Source: Hyphodiscus hymeniophilus
Lineage: Eukaryota > Ascomycota > Leotiomycetes > Helotiales > Hyphodiscaceae
NCBI GenBank assembly: GCA_016508695.1
Contig: VNKQ01000005.1
Span: forward strand, 1,302,001 to 1,366,000
Reading direction: 5' to 3'
DNA: 64,000 bases
A program made the position numbers and the translations under genes. The notes below the pieces were generated by a model. That model was not told the origin of the DNA. It saw nothing but the letters and a program-made list of their open reading frames with translations, and searched no databases. Below, in pieces: positions 49,218-60,658 of this stretch. How positions within the stretch are numbered: the stretch's first letter is position 1; each line of letters opens with the position of its first letter.

Positions 49218-50049
49218 TTACAAAGCCAAAGCAAGAAGGATTCCTACAACCATGGCCATGCCACCGCTAGCGATGTTCGACATAGCAGCGTTGGCGGCGA
49301 TGGTAATAGCAGGGGGTGATGATGTCGAGATGTTTGAGGATGGGGTAGGGGAGGAGGTGAAGCTAGCGGCGGCGGTCGAGAGAGTGGTGGAGTTGGAAAC
49401 CGAGGATGGCAACAGAAGAGTGGTGGTTGTGCTTGCGACTGAGGAGGTTGTATTGAGAGCGGTAGTGGAGACGATGATCGACGACGAGGATACGCTCGTG
49501 GTGGTCGGTGTGACCGTGGAGGTGTAGCTTGGGCCAGTGGAGAGATGGACTGTGGTTGTCATTCCAGAGCTAGTGACTGAAGATGAAGCAGAGGCACTGG
49601 AACTGGCTGACGAGGAGCCTCCAACGATGTGGAATGGGTTGGAGTATTGGAAGGTTGGGCTCGCCTCACTGGCCGTTGAATCGAGGACTATTTCGAACCC
49701 GTAGGTCGCGAAGGAGCTGACTGATGGGACGGCGTAGGTGTATTTTCCGGCGGTATTATCGATGCTAGCTATGTGATTTGTCAATACGAATCCTCTTTAG
49801 TAGGTAGGTGAATAGGTACGAACCTGCGACGACTGGGCCAACCTGGAGGGTGCTGGGGGTAGCGCCCTGGAGAAGCTTGATGGTGATGGTACCAGTGACT
49901 CCATTGGGTTCCCAGATGATATCGAATGATGATCCGGCTGGGATGTTCTGATCTTGAGTAGGCGCACTGATCGCGTCGAAGCCAGCAGTCTGGGCAGAGA
50001 CGGAGGAGATGAGGGCCACAAAGGCAGCAGAGATGAATGAGTGACGCAT
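49218..50049 (-). CDS. Ser/Thr-rich GPI-anchored cell-wall protein with Kre9/Knh1-like N-terminal domain
   Basis: Two exons (50049-49824, 49768-49218) give 258 residues. A signal peptide (SFISAAFVALISSVSAQ) is followed by an Ig-like domain of the Kre9/Knh1 N-terminal type (PTQDQNIPAGSSFDIIWEP ... TIKLLQGATPSTLQVGPVVA ... YGFEIVLDSTASEASPTFQYSNPF). Then come about 130 residues that are mostly Ser and Thr, suited to dense O-mannosylation, and a hydrophobic C-terminal tail (MAMVVGILLALAL) preceded by small residues (NIASGG) that fits a GPI signal. It is expected on the cell surface. Its role in wall assembly is inferred from the domain family. Confidence 0.9.
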
Positions 50050-50210
50050 GATGAAGACGTGAATATTTGGAAGAAAGGTTTCAAAGAACGTGGGGTATCA
50101 AAGATACAAATTGTAGTTGGAGTGAAAGTGAAAGGTGACGAAGTAGGTAAGGGAGGGAGGTAGCAGGAATGAGAGGGGAGTGGGAAGGGATATACTTAAA
50201 ACTCATTTCC

Positions 50211-50221
50211 GGGGGGGGGGG
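50211..50221. repeat. G11 homopolymer
   Basis: Eleven G residues are followed by TTGGGG, within the promoter of the GPI-protein gene. It is a candidate for length error or polymorphism. Confidence 0.9.
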
Positions 50222-50391
50222 TTGGGGCGGAGACTCGGGCTTGTGCAGCGAGTGAGCATGGTTGAGGGTATTTACTCCGTACGTATTTACAGGTCAAGAC
50301 TCAAGAGGCGCATTTGTGAGGGCGCTGGGTTGGGCGGTAGGGCCGAAAGAGATCCACGGCCGGGCGATGGATAGAGCTGGGTGGAGGGACG

Positions 50392-50418
50392 AGGGAAATG
50401 AGGGAAATGAGGGAAATG
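50392..50418. repeat. AGGGAAATG x3
   Basis: Three perfect 9-base units lie in a purine-rich strand. Confidence 0.9.
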
Positions 50419-50645
50419 AGGTCTGGGTATTGGTATGGACTAAGGGTAGGGGAGTAGGGGTACAGTACGGAGGTATGTGGTCATGGTCGAACAGGGGCAC
50501 CGAGACGGAATACACCCCGAACAGGGCTGACTACGCACGAGAATCGAGATGCATGCAAACCTTATTTTGCAGTGCACCTAGGTCTACAGTCTACTGTATG
50601 TATCATTTCGTAACTTCCTACCTATCCATTCCATTCAATCAGGAA

Positions 50646-50671
50646 GTATTGTATTGTATTGTATTGTATTG
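50646..50671. repeat. GTATT x5 microsatellite
   Basis: Five perfect GTATT units plus a final G. Confidence 0.92.
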
Positions 50672-52673
50672 GGGCTGACTGCGCCAACTGTCGTAGAGGG
50701 TTTGTGACCAGAAGGACCCGACCTTCCTTTCGCTTACATGGAAATTGCAAGTTCCTGGCTGTGCCTGGTGCCTGAGTAACCGGACCCAGACTCGGACGCT
50801 TCGAGCTTGCCGGGATTCTCTCACTTACAGTAGTCGAAGATCACGTCAGTGGAGGTCTTGACTCTTGACTCCTCACTCTTGGCAAGTAAGTACTCCTGAA
50901 AAAACCCTCAAAGCACCACCAGCACGTTTTATCGTTGAAACGCCTGCCAACTTCCAACTCTCGCTCTCACCGCGTCTACATCATAGCGGCAGACCTCGCA
51001 CCATACGAGGGTATGGGAGCGCGGGCCGTGGCTGACCGTTGATTGTGGGCGGGCTGAAAGGGCGCTTCTGCCCGATAGCTCGCATGGAGAAACTACCCTG
51101 TGAGTGAGAAGGCTTTGTTGGCTCTACGCAACTGGTATTTTTCAACCTGCTTACCTCTCTGCGTAGTTATGACACCCGGTGGCTTTCTACTTATACCTCT
51201 CATGTTCTTGCAATTATCTGCCCGCTGATGAATGCGCCTGCGATTTCCATGATTATCTCATGCCTCCGGCTGAATCTGAGGGCTGCCGCTAGATTTAACT
51301 CTAAGCTTCTTTTTGGGACTCGCTTGCTTGTTCGTATACTCCGCAACTCAGGGGAGTAAGACGGCCGAACTTCACCACGTACCTGCATGCTGTTCGTACT
51401 TCCTACCTATGAGTTCACTCATTTTAGCGAGGAGGGCCCCAGACAGGAGGCTCAGTCCTACGGTCTGTCCTGACCAGATGCGACACTCAGAGTTTGGTAC
51501 TAGAATCTGGTACTCGGCCTACCTAGTACATTCTCGCAAATCCAGGCTCGTCTGACCGATGAGCCTTCCATTACGGATATGTTGTCAAGCGAGAATCGAC
51601 TCCGAAAGGTCTTTAAACTTGACATGCGTTTAAATCCGCGTCGTAGTCAGGTCCGATTCTTCTCAGAACAAGACCGGGAATGTGAGGACACTTGAGCAGC
51701 AGCAGCGGCGGTACTCTATCATCCCAACCTCAACTCTGCAGAGGGATTCAAGAAAGGCAGTCAATCATGTCAAACGGGAGTCAGAGTCAGGCCCTGCGCC
51801 ATATGTTGTGCAGACTTATATTGGAAATTGTCCAGATCAAAATAGATGGGATATCATCATATTACTATCCTATCCTCAGGCTCATCCCTTACCAACCAAA
51901 AGTCCGCCAATCGAAGAAAAGACTCTTTATTCTCGAACTTCCCAACATCCATAAGGTAGCTCCTCTCAAAGGCGTGCTCCATCGCCGAGATTCATTTCGT
52001 TGCTTTTCATCCCGCCCATACATCGCGAGTGGTGCGGCATGATATTCCATGTGAGTCGTGACAGCGCACCGGCACGTTCTGAAGTGACAGACTCTTCACC
52101 GTCACAACGCAATATATAAAAACAAGCAATCCACTCCCAGGAAATAAATAGCAAAGTTGCAGCCAGCGGTTCAGCGCTCAATCTCTTGTAGGCAAACCAC
52201 GGCCAACAGTCTGGCGAAGCTTCGTATCCTTTCGCTTGCGTTTACAACCTGGCTGCGCGGGGTAGACCTTCGTGCCCAGCGCCCAGGGAAGCGAAGCAGG
52301 TCAAGAACTCTGCGAGATGTGCCTCTTCCGGTTGGGTCAGTGGTCGATGGATGGTAGATCTCGTCCATGGTCGCCTTTGGGTCACTCCCAGCAGAATCTC
52401 TCTGCTATTGTAGCGAATTAACCTTGGTCATCGGGTGGTTATCACGTTCTCGTTGATTCATGGAGTTCCCAAGAGTTTGGGGGTTTGTACATCGTGCCCC
52501 AATTCGATTCATGCTCTTCTGCATGGAGCCGAGCGAATGTAGCAAATAGCAGGTTTATCAGAATGGATTCAGTCCTTCGAAAAGATCTACACGTTTCTGA
52601 TCCTATTAATACAGTGAGGCCATGTCCCTCCTTAAATGCCAAGGCGCCAACGTAAGAAACAAATGCCACCACA

Positions 52674-54002
52674 TTAGAGCTTTTGGTATTCCAGCTTGCC
52701 CTCCAACTTCTTCGATTCCGCAACCTTGCGCACTGCCTTGTTGAAATCATCTTGATTGACCGCATCACGATAATCTCTGATTGCGAACAAACCACTGTAA
52801 ACAGAGTCAGTACTAGGACGGTAGGTATGGGCGGTATGCATACGCTTCAGTGACCACGTTTCTCAAATCGGCACCGTTGAGACCATCACTCATCTTCACC
52901 ACACTCTCGAAATCGATGTCTCCTTCTGTGACAACACCGGCGGCATGAATCTTCATGATCTCCAGGCGGCCAACTTCGTTTGGCAGCGGAATCTCAATCT
53001 TTCTGTCCAAACGCCCGGCTCGGAGAAGTGCAGGGTCGAGAGTATCGGGTCGGTTAGTGGCCATGATGATCTTTGTCTTGCCCAAGTAATCGAAACCGTC
53101 AAGTTGATTTAGCAGTTCCATCAACGTTCGCTGAATCTCACGATCTGCTGATGTACCCTCAGAGAATCTTCGACCACCAATAGCATCGATTTCGTCCATG
53201 AATATAATGCATGGCTCATGTTCCTTTGCGTATCCGAACATTTCTCGTATTAAACGTGCCGACTCTCCGATGTACTTGTCCACGATGGCAGATGATACAA
53301 CTGGACTTAGTCAGCACAGGGAGTGAACAAGGAACATGCAAAGCCTACCTTTCAAGAAATTGGTCTCTAAGCTGCTAGCCACTGCTCTTGCCAATAATGT
53401 CTTCCCAGTTCCTGGAGGACCGTACAGGAGGACACCTTTGGGAGGTTTGATTCCAACTCGAAGGAACAATTCTGGATTCTTCAAAGGAAGTTCTATTACT
53501 TCCCTCAGCTCTCTGATCTGCTCGTTCAGTCCACCAATTCCACCAAAGCTGACTTGCCCGGGGTCCTCCAAAGACATGTTATAGACGAGCGGATCGACTT
53601 CTCGAGGTAGCATTCGCATTATGGTGAGTGTGGTCATATCGAGAGCAACACGGGTTCCTTGCTTCAACTTGACTTTATCGACTTTTGATCTGCAGCCGAC
53701 AACATATCGAGGACCTGATGAAGCTTTGACAATGACTAGGAGATACGTTAGCTAGAACAAGCAGATGTTGGGATGAGCTACTGACATCGCTCATCGTCAA
53801 GTTGTTTCAGAACCTCTCCGATAATCTGCCCGACACTCTGTAAAGCTTTGATATTGTCCTCAGTATGATCAAAATCCTTCTGCAGACCCTTGATGTCTAA
53901 CCGCAATGCCTTCAGCTTCGCCTCCCATTCTCTTGATTCCAGTAGTTTCGTCTTGAATGAGGCCAGAGCATGTTGACGCTCCTCGTCACTGCCGGATGAC
54001 AT
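52674..54002 (-). CDS. rpt4: 26S proteasome regulatory ATPase subunit Rpt4
   Basis: Four exons (54002-53786, 53735-53349, 53300-52844, 52794-52674) give 393 residues, the usual length for Rpt4 (PSMC6). An N-terminal coiled coil (LKALRLDIKGLQKDFDHTEDNI) and OB-fold section (SSGPRYVVGC, GTRVALDMTTLTIMRMLP) precede the AAA domain. That domain has Walker A GPPGTGKT, Walker B CIIFMDEIDA, and the arginine-finger region LLRAGRLDRKIEIPLP. The C-terminus, encoded in the last exon, reads KVAESKKLEGKLEYQKL. It unfolds and feeds substrates into the 20S core as part of the Rpt1-6 ring in nucleus and cytosol. The first donor is GTCAGT rather than GTAAGT. Confidence 0.96.
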
Positions 54003-55205
54003 TTTATGGTGAGGGTGTGGTAGGAGATGGAGTTTCTGAGAGGCAGTAGATCGGTTGTGGAGAGTTTGAAAATTGTAGAGAGTTGGATAAGCTTGTTGAT
54101 GGCAATGGTGAATTAACGTACACGCGCTTGAAGATGCCTACGAGCAAATCAAGAGCTAGGGTGGATGCCCGCTCAAAGAACTTCAGGCCTGACATCAAAG
54201 GCATAAAGTATGTCACGTGCTGGAGAGTATCCACAGATCACCTCAAGGACCCTCAATCTCACGACATTCATCGATCTAGAGCTCCTTCCCATATCTGGGG
54301 TTAGTTATTGGGATATCTGAGTCTCCTATCCCTCTCAGATATACTGAGTATCTCGTTGAAAAACTCGGTGACCGTCTTCACCAGATTTTGGTCACACCTT
54401 TTCCATCACTGTCATATTTCGATACTGTAGTGGTAGTAGCCACGAAGGGCAAAGGGCCATTCACTTGAAAGAGCTATGAAGGAAAGGAGGCCCGGGCTTG
54501 CCATTTAAAAATGTCTATACGGCCGAGGAAACCAGGGAGCAACGATGGGGTGGCCGTCCAGTATCAAGCCCACAAGACGAATGTAGGTATCTTGGACCTG
54601 GAGACCATACCCATGTTCGTTGAACAGGTGTATGCGTATGAAGCACAAGTAAGCGGATTAATACTCTGGCAAGCAGACATCAATGTTGGGTCATCATGCC
54701 ACTTGAAATCATCGGGCTGCCCCTCGGCGGAACCTACCTACCTACCTGACCCTCTTAATTGAACTTGCAGGGATTATTCAACCCCACCAAGGCTTTCTCT
54801 TCCTCGCCCAACTTTCTCATCCTCCCAACCATAAAGTCCTGCAAACAAACAGAGATCTCTTCGTCTCAGCCACATCACAAGTCAGGTAAGTTACCCAACT
54901 CCTTGCCTTTGTCAATGTCCAATTGTACGCGAACTCTTCAGTCCACTCGACGTTGCACGGACAAGGTGCTTCTGCACCTCCGATTTCGTTGGTCTGCAAA
55001 GTCCCTCACCCCACCAAAGCCAGCTTTTCCGCATGTCATTTTCTTCTCCCGCCTCAACTTACACGTCAACTGACAAGCAGTCTTTCTTGTAGAGCCTTAA
55101 AAGTACAAATTGACGAAAGCAAGCTCAATTCCTCTGCGATTCATTCTACTCTGTTTGGACTCGCACTCATAGCTAACGTTTCAAACTACACCAGAACTCA
55201 CAATC
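54003..55205. promoter_or_regulatory. Shared upstream region of rpt4 and enolase
   Basis: The two genes are divergent, so this 1.2-kb interval contains both promoters. TACCTACCTACC-like words are at about 54734-54748. CT-rich tracts from about 54775 to 54870 are typical of strong glycolytic promoters in filamentous fungi. Short open frames here are not credible genes. Confidence 0.55.
54896..55080 (+). other. Possible intron in the enolase 5' leader
   Basis: A good donor (CAG|GTAAGT) at 54896 and a CTGAC...AAGCAG branch/acceptor pair ending at 55080 suggest a leader intron. A second acceptor candidate ends at 55092. This is sequence-based inference only. Confidence 0.4.
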
Positions 55206-56724
55206 ATGGCCATCACCAAGATTAAGGCTCGTTCTGTCTACGATTCGCGTGGTAACCCTACCGTCGAAGTCGACGTCGTCACTGAGACCGGTCTCCACCG
55301 TGCCATTGTCCCATCCGGCGCTTCCACCGGTTCGTACTCACTCGAATTCGAATCATAACACACAGCTGACTTAACATAGGCCAGCACGAGGCTGTTGAGC
55401 TCCGCGATGGTGACAAGACTAAATGGGCTGGTAAGGGCGTTACAAAGGCCGTTGCCAATGTCAACGACATCATTGGCCCTGCTCTCATCAAGGAAAATAT
55501 CGATGTTAAGGACCAGCCAAAGATTGATGACTTCTTGATCAAGCTTGATGGAACTGCAAACAAGGGCAAGTTGGGTGCCAACGCCATTCTCGGTGTCAGT
55601 TTGGCTGTGGCCAAGGCAGCTGCAGCTGAAAAGGTGTGTTCTTAATAATGCCTGATCATAATGGTAGAGTCCTTATAACTTGATTCAGAACATCCCTCTC
55701 TACGCCCACGTCTCCGACCTTGCCGGCACCAAGAAGCCTTACGTTCTCCCCGTTCCCTTCATGAACGTGCTCAATGGAGGGTAAGCAATTGTGCTACGAG
55801 TCACTGGACTTCGCTGATTGTCTGCAGATCCCACGCAGGTGGACGTTTGGCTTTCCAAGAGTTCATGATCGTGCCTTCGTAAGTGCACGCCTCCAATCGC
55901 TAACAGAATAGCTACTGACTTCCTGCAGAGCCGCTCCGACTTTCTCCGAGGCCCTTCGTCAAGGTGCTGAAGTCTATCAAATCTTGAAGAGCCTTGCAAA
56001 GAAGAAGTACGGACAATCTGCGGGTAATGTCGGAGACGAGGGCGGTGTTGCTCCCGATATCCAGACCGCTGAGGAGGCTCTTGAACTCATTACCGAAGCT
56101 ATCGAGTCTGCTGGCTATACCGGAAAGGTCCACATCGCTATGGATGTTGCTTCCAGCGAGTTCTATAAGGAGGATGCCAAGAAGTACGATTTGGACTTCA
56201 AGAACCCAGACAGCGACCCAACCAAGTGGATCACCTACGAGCAACTCGCAGACATGTACAAGGACTTGGCTAAGAAGTACCCAATTGTCAGCATTGAGGA
56301 TCCATTCGCTGAGGATGATTGGGAAGCTTGGAGCTACTTCTACAAGACCTCTGACTTCCAGATTGTTGGTGATGACCTGACTGTTACCAACCCTCTTCGC
56401 ATCAAGAAAGCCATCGAGCTCAAGTCTTGCAATGCTCTCCTCCTCAAGGTCAATCAAATCGGGACCCTTACTGAGTCTATCCAGGCTGCGAAGGACTCGT
56501 ATGCTGCTGGATGGGGCGTCATGGTTTCTCACCGATCTGGAGAGACTGAAGATGTTACCATTGCTGACATTGTTGTTGGTCTCCGAGCTGGACAAATCAA
56601 GACTGGTGCTCCTGCTAGATCGGAGCGTTTGGCTAAGCTGAACCAAATCCTGCGCATCGAGGAGGAGTTAGGAAGCGATGCTACCTTCGCTGGAGAGCAT
56701 TTCAGAACCGCTGTTAATTTGTGA
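55206..56724 (+). CDS. eno: Enolase (2-phosphoglycerate dehydratase)
   Basis: Five exons (55206-55329, 55380-55633, 55689-55780, 55828-55878, 55929-56724) give 438 residues, the standard length. Conserved blocks include KARSVYDSRGNPTVEVD, GASTGQHEAVELRD, the metal/catalytic region VSIEDPFAEDDW, GDDLTVTN, the enolase signature LLLKVNQIGTLTES, and SHRSGETEDVTIAD with GQIKTGAPARSERLAK. It interconverts 2-phosphoglycerate and phosphoenolpyruvate in cytosolic glycolysis and gluconeogenesis. The clustering of four introns in the first 730 bases, leaving a long last exon, is usual for highly expressed fungal glycolytic genes. Confidence 0.97.
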
Positions 56725-57272
56725 AAGAGGGACTGACTATTAGCTAGGGGAAGATGGAAGAGAGAGAGTATCGGAATACATGAAACGAAAAGCGAATGAG
56801 CGAATGCAAGGCCAATGAATAAAAATACCACATCTATTTGAGAATCATGCATTTTCCAATCATTGTGACCGTAGGTCGATGAGCAGAACGTTGAAGTCGT
56901 CCTCAACACTAGTTTGTTGCTTCCACTTAATACATATCAATAGACAAAACAACCACCATATATGGAAATAGTTTGTGCAAGTCTTAATCCATAGGACAGA
57001 ATTATTGTTCACAAATGTTGGGCTGAATTTGATAGCACGTGAACGCCTGATCTCTGGCGGATCTAGCCAATCATGTTCCGTCATCGTCTTAGGGCCGGCT
57101 CTCGAAAAACCAGGGCATTTCACAATGGACTCATAAGTATCCCACCACCAAGTATTTTCGACAATACCACACTCTTACCTTTGATCGAATAAAGACTTGA
57201 CCTCTCCTTCCGACGCACAAATCATCTCCGCGACTCACATACGATCCTCTGACCCGACACCAGACTTTCACA
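56725..57272. other. Enolase 3' flank and eIF3j promoter
   Basis: I see no gene. The interval is 548 bases, and both flanking genes read rightward. Confidence 0.5.
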
Positions 57273-58411
57273 ATGCCTGACAAATGGGGTAAGTTGCCAG
57301 ATTTTCATTTCAGTTTTACGAGCGCGTCATGCTGGGCCGGTGATGTCTTCAATGATGAAGTGTACGACTAACACCATGCGATGCCGTGAACATCCTCAAA
57401 GACCACTGTCTGTGCGCTCCATTTGATGATCGACCATGCAGGAGACCATGCAGGTGAATAGTGTTAGGGCTACTTTTGCTGACCGCTACTCTACCGAACA
57501 GATGAAGAAGAGGACAGCTCCACGCCTCCTTCCTCTCCACCAACTGCACCTGTTGCAAGAAGAAGCAAGTTTGATGATGAGGAAGCAGATGATAGCGACG
57601 TGTTGGACTCTTGGGATGCTGCAGAAGACTCTGAAGGTAGGATCTTGTCAGATTGGTCTTACAAAACTGCGGGCTAATCTTTTCACTTCAGTCGAGCGCG
57701 AGAAAGTCAAGGTAGCCGCAGAACGAAAGGCCAAGGCCGACGCCGAAGCCGCCGCAAATAAGAAGTCGAAGGCAGAGCGTATTGCAGAGAAGAAGGCCTT
57801 ACGCAAGCTTGAAGAAGATAGTGATGAGGAGAGTAGCGATGAAGATGAGGCTAGTCGACGAGAACGCCTGCGACGCACCGAGCAAGAGTCCGACCTGAAG
57901 CATGCTGAGGATTTGTTTGGCAATATCGGTATTAGTAACAGCCGCAAGGTCACCACTGCTGCAAACGCCGTCGTCGTCGACTCTAAAGACCCGACCTCAA
58001 CCATCGACTTGACCTCTCTCCCTTTGTTCGATCCAAAAACCAAGCTCCAGTTCGAGAAGCTCCGCGATACCCTCATCCCCGTTCTTGGCAACAATTCCAA
58101 AAAGGCACACTATGTTCTCTTCTTGCAGGAATTCACAAAGCAGTTGGCCAAGGATCTGCCCAGTGATCAGATCAAGAAGGTCGCCAGTGGTCTGACTGCT
58201 TTGAGCAATGAGAAGATGAAGGAGGAGAAAGCCGCAGACAAGACGGGCAAGAAGAGTAAGGCTCAGAAGACAAAGGTTGCTTTGGTTGCCGGTAGGAATG
58301 CTTCAACGGCTGTTGATACAAAAACCTATGATGATGATTTTGGAGAGTAAGTGCTGAGATCTCCACATACACCGATATTTATCTAACAGAGACAGTGACG
58401 ATTTTATGTGA
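57273..58411 (+). CDS. hcr1: Translation initiation factor eIF3 subunit J (Hcr1)
   Basis: Four exons (57273-57288, 57502-57636, 57692-58346, 58390-58411) give 275 residues. The first exon is only 16 bases (MPDKW plus one base) and its intron is 213 bases. The protein starts with WDDEEDSS-like acidic residues and an acidic DDEEADDSDVLDSWDAAEDSE stretch, followed by a Lys/Ala/Glu-rich helix (AERKAKADAEAAANKKSKAE), the LFGNIGIS motif, and a C-terminal helical region. The terminal YDDDFGE would end at 58350 if unspliced, but a GTAAGT...CTAACAG intron joins it to EDSDDFM, the usual Hcr1 end, so I place the stop at 58411. It works in 40S subunit binding and ribosome recycling in the cytosol. Confidence 0.93.
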
Positions 58412-59584
58412 AAAGAATACCGCATTACGAATTACGCTCCTCCTTCCCCCCTCCGCAAACCATGCCAGTAACACGATGGGCCTTCCTCGCTCCCAAGACG
58501 TTCGGCCACAAAGAAGTCCAAGCAAGAATATGTTATGTGACACAAGCGAATGGACATCTCTCCGTCAAGCAGGCCAGCCACGTTAATAGGATCGAAGCGT
58601 CATAGAGTTGAAGTTGTGAGAGAGAAAGAATCCTTGCAGCAGCCTTTCCTTTCATCATAGACGGCATTCATGCTGGGTTGCCAGGACCTGCCATTTGGTA
58701 GGTCGACAGGACGTTTGCTTTACGGTTTGGTTTGGAGTTATGTAGGAGGGCATACTAATGGTTGATGGCTTGGAATGGAGAAAAGAGGTTATGCAAATGC
58801 TGATTTATTGTGAGATCCTTTCACCGATTTAGCCAGGGTATATGCGTGACCTTGCTTACTCCAAATCCTCATGCTAGCCCCCTTCAATTCAGTTGCCCGA
58901 GCTGGAGAAAATCTGATGGGGCCGTGAAATGTAAGTATACTTGAGAGTTTAGTGCTCCAACACCGCGCTTACATCCCTCGAAATTATGTTTTGTCTTGTT
59001 CGGAAATTTGCAAGCAGCTATTCCAAGCTCATGCATTGGGATTTGCTTCTGCAAACCTCAGGTAGTACCCTTCAGACCAGACAATTAAGCATGTTAGTCG
59101 ATTGGGCAATGGCCTCATAAAGCCCCCTTCCCGGGCGGTAACTTCTCGTCCACATCACAACCAATTCCCACAGGTTTATTCACATGAGCAGTCTAAGTTT
59201 GGGAGAGAATTTGTTTCCGAGCATTCAACTGCCTCTTGTGATGCATGCCATCTCTCTTACTAGATCAAAGCGGCCCAGGACGAAGAATATATCGTTGTGC
59301 ATCTCTCGACAGCGAAAGTCTATCTCGACAGCGACCTCTCACACCTTAGACATCACAGGTCGGTCGACGGGATTATGGTTATCTTGCATACAGAAAGATG
59401 GAAGTAGGATGTCACTTGAAAGATTTAATGGTCCAGTTTGTGTTCCGAAAGAGCTGATTCCACGCGTAGACATGTCTCTTCCGCCTCAAGATTGACCTTG
59501 AGGTAGAAGCCCGACTTGAAAGTCACCCATGTGCGGTTATTCGTAAACACTCATACGCAAACTTTGGAACGATTTAGATTCTTT
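58412..59584. other. Spacer between convergent eIF3j and thioesterase genes
   Basis: I see no gene. The frame at 59184-59495 on the plus strand has no family signature or codon bias. Confidence 0.5.
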
Positions 59585-60658
59585 CTATATCTTACTCCCT
59601 GTCTTGCGTGCAGCGATATTTCTTTCTGATGGCACAGCTAGCGCAACATGCTGACTCAAAGCCACGATATCTCCACCTTCATCCATAATTACAATGTCTA
59701 AATCCATGCGGCCGTTTTTAATCTGTTTTGTAGCGCATCTAACGAACAGCCATTCGAACCCTTCTTCTGGTAAGGACTTTTTAAACTCTAGATTCAACAA
59801 GACTGTAGGATACCAGAATCGTGCTGACGGCTGTTTTGCTGAACTTGCGGTATCTTCGAGATTGTATGGGTTTGAATCGTGGATAAATGCTTCTACTGGC
59901 ATTGGCCTTAAGTGTTGTGTTAATATTGACCGGCCAAATACTGAGGGTCCTCCTGTGCGGAGACTGGATCGAACTTCTTACCACATATCTGCAACATATC
60001 CCAAACTTGTGTTCGTCCAGCTCTCCCCAGTATTGAGCCTAATCCACTCATCTCCCATGCTCTTCTGTTTTTGCCCACCCCTTGGGAAATGAAATTGAGT
60101 TTTCTGTGTAGCTTTTCGGAACGACGCGAAAGGCATATTCTTCTGCCGTGCCCAATTCGGATCCCTATCTTCTTTCAATAATTTAAGATCAACAGCCGCT
60201 GGAGCAGGATTGAGCTTCCATTCTGTAGGAAAGCTCACTCCACTCTCCTTATCCATATTGCTGTTCGTGATATACCCAACGACCTCGTCACGACCATTTT
60301 GGTTGAGCGTGACATGAATAATGGACGTTTGACGACCGAGTTTGGCATCTTTGACAATGAATAAAGCTGGCCCTTCTTGTGTGCGACGTAGGAAATCGAG
60401 GTGAAGGGTTATCGTATGCGGCTGGTCTTGTTGGGAGAGCGTAGTGCTGAAATGGGTCTTTGCTACCTGTAAGAAGGTGCCGGTGACGAAGCCTCCGTGG
60501 GGAACTAATAGCTTCGTTAGTACAGTGCAAAGTAGGAATCAAGTCGCAATACCTGTTCCAATACACCATTCGTCAGGAAATTGGGCCTCGTAGGTATGGG
60601 AGGATAGCTGCTTCACAGCCGTTGCATTGCTCCATAACTTTTGGGCTGCCGAGGTCAT
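59585..60658 (-). CDS. Acyl-CoA thioesterase-like (double hot-dog) protein
   Basis: Three exons (60658-60553, 60504-59982, 59906-59585) give 316 residues. The N-terminal hot-dog half shows WCIGTVPHGGFVTGTFLQVA, TLHLDFLRRTQEGPALF, and VKDAKLGRQTSIIHVTLNQ. The C-terminal half contains ADMWPMPVEAFIHDS, WYPTVLLNLEFK and GRMDLDIVIMDEGGDIVALSQHVAL, as in fungal thioesterase-superfamily proteins (4HBT_3-like). No targeting signal such as a C-terminal SKL is visible (it ends TGSKI). The probable reaction is hydrolysis of an acyl-CoA or similar thioester. The substrate is unknown. It stands alone, without polyketide or fatty-acid genes beside it. Confidence 0.85.

Larger units (their letters stand above)
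50050..52673. other. 2.6-kb spacer with simple repeats
   Basis: No gene was recognised on either strand. The first 700 bases are rich in purine runs and simple repeats (listed separately). The frames around 51690-52040 and 52160-52370 have no family signature and poor codon preference. Confidence 0.45.

Noticed and set aside
51682..52042. Plus-strand frame of 116 codons in the 50-52.6 kb spacer
   Set aside because: It has no family signature and poor codon preference, and an overlapping frame is open over the same bases.
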